Positions 59,980-64,000 of a stretch of DNA of 64,000 nucleotides are shown piece by piece; the first letter of the stretch is position 1; each line of letters begins with the position of its first letter. The stretch comes from Maricaulis sp034659015 (GTDB lineage Bacteria > Pseudomonadota > Alphaproteobacteria > Caulobacterales > Maricaulaceae), in NCBI GenBank assembly GCA_034659015.1, contig JAYEGL010000011.1, positions 182,975 through 246,974 on the forward strand. The letters run 5' to 3'. A program made the position numbers and the translations under genes. The notes under the pieces are model-generated. The model made no database searches, was not told the DNA's origin, and worked only from the letters and a program-made list of their open reading frames with translations.

Positions 59980-61326
59980 CTAGCCGTTGCGTTCGGCCAG
60001 CCATTCCTCGAGCCAGCGGATGTGGTAGTCCCCGTTCACGAAATCCGGCTCCTCGAGCAGGTCGAGGAAGATCGGGATCGTGGTCTCCACTCCGCCGACC
60101 ACCATTTCCTCCAGGGCACGGCGCAGGCGAAGCAGGGTCTCCTTGCGTGTCCGGCCGTGCACGATCAGCTTGCCGATCAGGCTGTCATAATAAGGCGGAA
60201 TGGAATAGCCCGCGTAAAGCGCGGAATCGAGGCGGACGCCGAGACCGCCCGGCGCGTGAAACTCGGTCACCTTGCCCGGCGAGGGCGCGAAGGTCTTCGG
60301 GTTCTCCGCATTGATGCGGCATTCGATGGCCCAGCCCTCGAAGGTGATATCCTCCTGGGTGATGTCCAGCGGGGCACCGTCGGCGACGCGGATCTGTTCG
60401 CGCACGAGGTCGATCCCGGTGATCATCTCGGTGACCGGGTGCTCCACCTGCAGGCGCGTATTCATCTCGATGAAGTAGAACTCGCCGTTTTCCCACAGGA
60501 ATTCGATCGTTCCCACGCCGCGATAGCCGATCGCCTGGATCGCCTTGCGCACCGTGTCGCCGATCTGGGCGCGTTCCTCGGGGGTGAGGGCGGGGGACGG
60601 CGCCTCCTCGAGGATTTTCTGGTGGCGGCGCTGCAGCGAGCAGTCGCGCTCGCCCAGATGCACCACATTGCCGTGCGTGTCGGCGAGAACCTGGATCTCG
60701 ATATGGCGCGGCTGGCCGAGATATTTTTCCAGATAGACCGTGCCGTCGCCGAAGGCGGCCGAGGCTTCCGCCGCGGCGGTCTCCATGGCGCCTTTCAGCT
60801 TGTCGGCGCTTTCCGCGACCTTCATGCCGCGCCCGCCGCCGCCGGAGGCGGCCTTGATGAGCACCGGGTAGCCGATTTCCTCGGCGATGGGTTTGGCTTC
60901 CTCAAAGGTTGCCACGCCGCCCTCGGAACCGGGCACGACCGGGATGCCGGCCTCCATCACCGCCTTCTTGGCGGTGATCTTGTCGCCCATCATGCGGATA
61001 TGCTCGGCCGTCGGGCCGATGAAGGCCAGGCCGTGCGCTTCGACGATCTCGGCAAAGCGGGCGTTTTCCGACAGGAAACCGTAGCCCGGATGGATGGCCT
61101 GGGCGCCGGTTACCTCGGCCGCCGTGATGATGGCGGGAATGTTGAGATAGGACTTGCCCGCCGGCGGCGGCCCGATGCACACGCTCTCGTCGGCCAGGCG
61201 CACATGCATGGCGTTGGCGTCGGCCTCGGAGTGCACGGCCACCGTGCGGATGCCCATTTCCCGGCATGCGCGATGGACGCGAAGGGCAATCTCGCCGCGA
61301 TTGGCGATCAGGATCTTGTCGAACAT
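59980..61326 (-). CDS. accC: Acetyl-CoA carboxylase biotin carboxylase subunit
   Basis: ATP-dependent carboxylation of biotin on AccB, the first half-reaction of malonyl-CoA synthesis. The 448-residue protein has KILIANRGEIALRVHRACREMG, the ATP-grasp Gly loop KAASGGGGRGMKV, the catalytic EMNTRLQVEHPVTE, and the C-terminal GYSIPPYYDSLIGKLI. It is 25 bases downstream of accB. The malonyl-CoA it helps make feeds fabD elsewhere in the window. Confidence 0.98.
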   Translation of the reverse strand: MFDKILIANRGEIALRVHRACREMGIRTVAVHSEADANAMHVRLADESVCIGPPPAGKSYLNIPAIITAAEVTGAQAIHPGYGFLSENARFAEIVEAHGLAFIGPTAEHIRMMGDKITAKKAVMEAGIPVVPGSEGGVATFEEAKPIAEEIGYPVLIKAASGGGGRGMKVAESADKLKGAMETAAAEASAAFGDGTVYLEKYLGQPRHIEIQVLADTHGNVVHLGERDCSLQRRHQKILEEAPSPALTPEERAQIGDTVRKAIQAIGYRGVGTIEFLWENGEFYFIEMNTRLQVEHPVTEMITGIDLVREQIRVADGAPLDITQEDITFEGWAIECRINAENPKTFAPSPGKVTEFHAPGGLGVRLDSALYAGYSIPPYYDSLIGKLIVHGRTRKETLLRLRRALEEMVVGGVETTIPIFLDLLEEPDFVNGDYHIRWLEEWLAERNG

Positions 61327-61351
61327 GTCGGCGCTCGCGTCGGTTGGGGCG

Positions 61352-61831
61352 TCAGGACAGGACGAAGAGGGCTTCGCCGAATTCGACCGGCTGACCGTCC
61401 TCGACCAGGATATCCGTGATCGTGCCGGCTTTTTCGGCCGTGATCGGGTTGAAGGTCTTCATCGCCTCGACCAGCAGGATGGTGTCACCCTGTTTCACCT
61501 GATCGCCGACGCGCACGAAGTTGGCGCTGTCCGGATTGGGCTTGAGATAGACCGTGCCGACCATGGGCGACTTCACCGTACCGGCCTGCTCTGCGGCCTC
61601 GGCCGGCGCCGCCGGTGCGGCGGCCTGTGCCTGGGCGGGGGCCGCGGGAGCCGCAGCCGGCACGGAGACGGTCTGCACGGCCGGGGCGGCGGTCAGCTGA
61701 CGGGCAATCCGCAGGCGCAGATCGTCATGCTCGACTTCGATTTCGGACAGTTCCGTCTCGCGCAGGATGTCCGCCAGTTCGCGGACGAGCTTGGGGTCGA
61801 TCTGGGAGCGGGAACGGGAATCAGAACTCAT
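61352..61831 (-). CDS. accB: Biotin carboxyl carrier protein of acetyl-CoA carboxylase
   Basis: A 159-residue carrier from the ATG at 61831. The N-terminal region is predicted helical (DPKLVRELADILRETELSEIEVEH), then an Ala/Pro-rich linker, then the biotinyl domain with the biotinylated Lys in EAMKTF. The surrounding SPMVGTVYLKP and GDTILLVEAMK are diagnostic. The frame continues upstream to 61873, but the ATG at 61831 gives the family start. accB-accC is a standard pair. It lies 23 bases after aroQ. Confidence 0.97.
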   Translation of the reverse strand: MSSDSRSRSQIDPKLVRELADILRETELSEIEVEHDDLRLRIARQLTAAPAVQTVSVPAAAPAAPAQAQAAAPAAPAEAAEQAGTVKSPMVGTVYLKPNPDSANFVRVGDQVKQGDTILLVEAMKTFNPITAEKAGTITDILVEDGQPVEFGEALFVLS

Positions 61832-61854
61832 GATGATAAAGCCTTTGGTTCCGT

Positions 61855-62298
61855 CTATTGCGTTTCGAGGCATCCGGCGGCGGCGGACAGACCGAGCAGG
61901 TAGCTGTTCAGTCCAAGCCCCGTAATGGAGCCCCGCGCGGCGGACGCGATGTAGGAATGATGGCGGAAAGCTTCGCGCGCCGCTGTCTGACTCAAATGAA
62001 CTTCGATGACCGGAGGTTCTATAGCGCGAACGGCGTCATGCAAAGCGACCGATGTATGCGTAAATGCACCCGGGTTGAAGACGACGGCAGAGGCGTTGAC
62101 GTTTGCGTCATGCAGCCAGTCGATCAGTTCGCCTTCATGATTGGACTGGCGAAACACGATCGAAAACCCCAGATCCCGGGCATGCGCCTGGCAGGCCTTT
62201 TCGATGTCGGCGAGCGACATCGTACCGTAGACCTCCGGTTCCCGCGTGCCGAGGAGATTGAGATTCGGTCCGTTGAGGATGTGAATGGGTTTGCTCAT
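61855..62298 (-). CDS. aroQ: 3-dehydroquinate dehydratase, type II
   Basis: Third step of the shikimate pathway. The protein has 147 residues from the ATG at 62298. ILNGPNLNLLGTREPEVYG (catalytic Arg and Tyr loop), RQSNHEGELIDWLH, NPGAFTHTSVALHDA and the His/Ser segment EVHLSQTAAREAFRHHSYIA are intact. It is first in aroQ-accB-accC-aat, the common order. Only 34 bases separate its start from the divergent thiS start, so one or both promoters must reach into coding sequence. Confidence 0.96.
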   Translation of the reverse strand: MSKPIHILNGPNLNLLGTREPEVYGTMSLADIEKACQAHARDLGFSIVFRQSNHEGELIDWLHDANVNASAVVFNPGAFTHTSVALHDAVRAIEPPVIEVHLSQTAAREAFRHHSYIASAARGSITGLGLNSYLLGLSAAAGCLETQ

Positions 62299-62332
62299 GG
62301 CCTTGCCTTGAAGCCTCAAGGAGAATTACGAG

Positions 62333-62575
62333 GTGAGTGACGTCAGGACTCACGAAAGGTCAAGCGAAGCCGTGCTGCAGCTTACAGTCAATGGCGAAAG
62401 CCGGTCGATTGCCGAGGGGGCTCGGATTACGGACCTCGTCACCGATCTCGCGCTCGACGGCCGCAAGATCGCCGTGGAGCGCAATCTGGAGATCGTGCCG
62501 CGTTCGCAATATTCCGAAACGGCCCTGGAAGACGGCGACCGGATCGAGATCGTCGCATTTGTTGGAGGTGGATGA
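62333..62575 (+). CDS. thiS: Sulfur carrier protein ThiS
   Basis: An 80-residue ubiquitin-like carrier with the C-terminal GG (VAFVGGG) that becomes thiocarboxylated and gives sulfur to the thiazole of thiamine. The GTG start at 62333 has AAGGAG 9 bases upstream. The N-terminal extension (about 13 residues before LQLTVNGESRS) is longer than usual. No TPP riboswitch can be fitted into the 34-base gap to aroQ. It is followed by thiG after 1 base. Confidence 0.92.
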   Translation: MSDVRTHERSSEAVLQLTVNGESRSIAEGARITDLVTDLALDGRKIAVERNLEIVPRSQYSETALEDGDRIEIVAFVGGG

Positions 62576-62576
62576 G

Positions 62577-63377
62577 ATGGATGATGCCGCAACCCCGAAA
62601 GCCGCGGAGGACACGCCGCTGGTGGTCGCCGGCCGCACCTTCACCTCGCGCCTGATCATCGGCACGGGCAAGTACGAGACCTACGCCCAGAACGCCGACG
62701 CGCTGAAGGCGTCCGGCGCGGAGATGATCACCGTCGCCGTGCGCCGGGTGAACCTGTCCAACCCCGACGAGCCGCGCCTCGTCGATTTCATCTCGCCGGG
62801 CGACTACACCTTCCTGCCCAACACGGCGGGCTGTTTCACCGGCGAGGATGCCATCCGCACGCTGCGCCTGGCGCGCGAGGCGGGCGGCTGGAATCTGGTG
62901 AAGCTGGAAGTCCTGTCCGATCCCAAACACCTCTATCCGGACATGGCCGAGACGCTGCGCGCCGCGGAAATGCTGATCGCGGACGGGTTCGAGGTGATGG
63001 TCTACTGCTCGGACGACCCGGTCTACGCGAAGAAGCTCGAGGAGATCGGCTGCTGCGCCATCATGCCCCTGGGCGCGCCGATCGGGTCGGGCCTGGGCAT
63101 CCAGAACCCGGTGAATATCCGCCTGATCGTCGAGCAGACGCAGGTCCCCGTCATCGTCGATGCCGGCGTGGGTACGGCCTCCGACGCGGCGGTGGCGATG
63201 GAGCTGGGCTGCGACGGCGTGCTGATGAATACTGCCATTGCGGAGGCCGCCGATCCGGTCCGCATGGCCCGCGCCATGCGCCATGCGGTCATCGCCGGGC
63301 GCGAGGCCTATCTCGCCGGCCGCATGCCCAAGAAGCGCTATGCCGATCCCTCCAGCCCGCTATCCGGCCTGATCTGA
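62577..63377 (+). CDS. thiG: Thiazole synthase
   Basis: Forms the thiazole phosphate of thiamine from DXP, dehydroglycine and ThiS thiocarboxylate. The protein has 266 residues. LIIGTGKYETYAQN, the Schiff-base Lys in KLEVLSDPKHLYPD and MPLGAPIGSGLGI are family motifs, then DAGVGTASDAAVAMELGCDG. GGAGGTG precedes the ATG. It is coupled with thiS. No other thiamine genes lie in the window. Confidence 0.97.
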   Translation: MDDAATPKAAEDTPLVVAGRTFTSRLIIGTGKYETYAQNADALKASGAEMITVAVRRVNLSNPDEPRLVDFISPGDYTFLPNTAGCFTGEDAIRTLRLAREAGGWNLVKLEVLSDPKHLYPDMAETLRAAEMLIADGFEVMVYCSDDPVYAKKLEEIGCCAIMPLGAPIGSGLGIQNPVNIRLIVEQTQVPVIVDAGVGTASDAAVAMELGCDGVLMNTAIAEAADPVRMARAMRHAVIAGREAYLAGRMPKKRYADPSSPLSGLI

Positions 63378-63440
63378 CGATTCGGGACTTGTTGTGTTCC
63401 GTTTTTGTTCTATTCTGGTTGTCCGACAGGGAGAACCGGA

Positions 63441-63872
63441 ATGGAAGCTGGCAAGATGGAACAGCGTGTCTCGTTGATCACGCTGGGCGTGGCCGATCCG
63501 GCGCGTTCGCTGAAATTCTATGAAGATCTGGGCTGGACGGCCGCATTCCAGAACGAGGACATCGTCTTTTTCCAGCTCAACGGCCTCGTGCTCGGCCTGT
63601 TCCGGCGCGAGAGTTTCGATCACGACATGATGCGCGACAATGACGGATCGGGGCGGGTCGCCCTGGCCTACAATGTCCGCGACAAGGCCGAGGTCGACCC
63701 GCTGCTCGAGCGGGCCGTGGCCTCGGGCGGCAGTCTGCTGAAAGCCGCTGAAGAAGCACCCTGGGGCGGCTATTCCGGCTATTTCGCCGATCCCGACGGC
63801 CATGCCTGGGAGATCGCCCACAATGGTGCGTGGGCGATCGATTCCGCCGGGAATATCGGCATGGAGGGCTAG
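63441..63872 (+). CDS. VOC-family (glyoxalase/bleomycin-resistance-like) protein
   Basis: A 143-residue two-module VOC protein with a paired beta-alpha-beta-beta-beta fold: VSLITLGVADPARSLKFYEDLGW (split) at the start, and GGYSGYFADPDGHAWEIAHN near the end, with the usual DPDGH metal-site region. It might be a metal-dependent enzyme or a binding protein; the substrate is unknown. GGGAGA precedes the ATG at 63441. The stop is the TAG of a CTAG that is also the IS481 target, so the last residues may differ from the ancestral gene. Confidence 0.87.
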   Translation: MEAGKMEQRVSLITLGVADPARSLKFYEDLGWTAAFQNEDIVFFQLNGLVLGLFRRESFDHDMMRDNDGSGRVALAYNVRDKAEVDPLLERAVASGGSLLKAAEEAPWGGYSGYFADPDGHAWEIAHNGAWAIDSAGNIGMEG

Positions 63873-64000
63873 GTGTGGAGCCTCAACAGGTTGTCCTCGG
63901 CGAGGCCGAGTCTGCTGATGGGTGTTTTGTATTTTATACCGCCGTGCGGTCGATGCCAGTTGTATCGATGTAGCCAGAGCGGCAGCTCGGCGGCGCGGTG
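63869..64000 (-). CDS. IS481-family transposase, C-terminal part (5' end beyond the window)
   Basis: On the minus strand the last 44 codons of a frame read LWLHRYNWHRPHGGIKYKTPI and end LAEDNLLRLHT. The pattern Y-N-x2-R-P-H-G-G-I-x-K and the P-I-S-R-L-G-L ending match the C-terminus of rve-domain IS481/IS3-like transposases, and the Leu-Leu-Arg-Leu-His-stop ending is typical of IS481. The frame runs to the window edge with no interruption. The reverse-strand stop TAG is in the CTAG shared with the VOC gene. Confidence 0.85.
   Translation of the reverse strand, partial: HRAAELPLWLHRYNWHRPHGGIKYKTPISRLGLAEDNLLRLHT
63874..64000 (-). mobile_element. IS481-type insertion sequence, one end
   Basis: The element edge is placed at TGTGGAGCCTCAACAGG (63874), which resembles the terminal repeat of IS481 (TGTGAAG...TCAATAGG) as I remember it. 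The six bases before it, GCTAGG, fit the NCTAGN target of IS481. The transposase stop is in the target. The other end, the second terminal repeat and the target duplication lie beyond the window. Confidence 0.72.

Noticed and set aside
62299..62332. TPP riboswitch ahead of thiS
   Set aside because: The gap is only 34 bases, far too short for the aptamer, and no conserved box was seen.
1..64000. CRISPR array, tRNA or rRNA genes
   Set aside because: No regularly spaced repeats and no cloverleaf or rRNA segment was recognised in the intergenic stretches. Intergenic DNA is scarce, and the only gap over 300 bases (29645-30022) holds a palindromic element.

Overview
The window looks like chromosomal DNA of a GC-rich marine or aquatic alphaproteobacterium. 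The gene content and order (purF-cvpA-radA-alr-dnaB, fabD-fabG-acpP-fabF-mltG-yicC-gmk, purM-purN, hda-ppk-ppx, an NDUFA12-type complex I subunit beside a DUF2155 gene) suggest a relative of Caulobacter in the Maricaulales/Hyphomonadaceae range. That placement is inference from family resemblance, not from a marker-gene search. Almost all of the window is dense housekeeping sequence with short gaps and many 1-4 bp gene overlaps.

Layout. 1-8.2 kb (minus strand): a cut-off GNAT gene, an SDR, purF, cvpA, radA, alanine racemase, dnaB and a small membrane protein. 8.3-9.6 kb (minus): ribosomal genes rplI-rpsR-rpsF with a terminator. 9.9-15.8 kb (plus): the type II fatty acid block fabD-fabG-acpP-fabF, followed by mltG, yicC and gmk. 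15.9-23.6 kb (minus): an envelope and maturation block, lptF-lptG, then lptD, a SurA-like chaperone, pdxA and ksgA. 23.7-27.2 kb (plus): pepA, holC, two tandem I78-inhibitor-like proteins and a secreted hypothetical. 27.2-29.6 kb (minus): a small protein with a flagellin-like C-terminus and an ABC-F ATPase. 29.8-33.1 kb: a junction zone with a long palindromic repeat element, an orphan HigA-like antitoxin, ndk with a strong terminator, and a visibly AT-rich two-gene insertion encoding a DUF262 (GmrSD-N/ParB-fold) protein and a HEPN ribonuclease-like protein. 33.1-37.6 kb: an adenine-deaminase-type hydrolase, a LysE exporter, an S41 lipoprotein protease and a winged-helix/TPR membrane regulator. 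37.6-39.8 kb (minus): purM-purN-arfB. 39.9-47.8 kb (plus): DUF2066, hda, ppk, ppx and a GGDEF-EAL protein. 47.8-51.1 kb (minus): an acyltransferase, an LplT-like MFS carrier and RNase D. 51.3-53.2 kb (plus): aspS. 53.3-58.1 kb (minus): two pentapeptide-repeat proteins and a large, apparently catalytically dead relative of the B12-dependent ribonucleotide reductase. 58.4-63.9 kb: an NDUFA12-type subunit, DUF2155, aat, accB-accC, aroQ, thiS-thiG and a VOC protein. The window ends inside an IS481-type insertion sequence.

The best candidate for an undescribed system is the DUF262 + HEPN pair (31066-33043). It has two genes one base apart, AT-rich unlike everything around it, inserted between a terminator and a housekeeping gene, and both protein families are associated with anti-phage or nucleic-acid-targeting functions. 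The second notable item is the NrdJ-like protein (55183-58146): its C-terminal TSCPD and Cys-ribbon regions are well kept, while the radical-enzyme core has lost the recognisable catalytic cysteine motif. Smaller leads are the paired pentapeptide-repeat proteins with a 19-bp dyad between them, the flagellin-tail-like small protein, three families of palindromic repeats and an IS481 end sitting exactly on a CTAG target.

No rRNA, tRNA, CRISPR array, prophage or replication origin was recognised. All calls come from reading the sequence. Family names rest on remembered motifs, and no database search was run.
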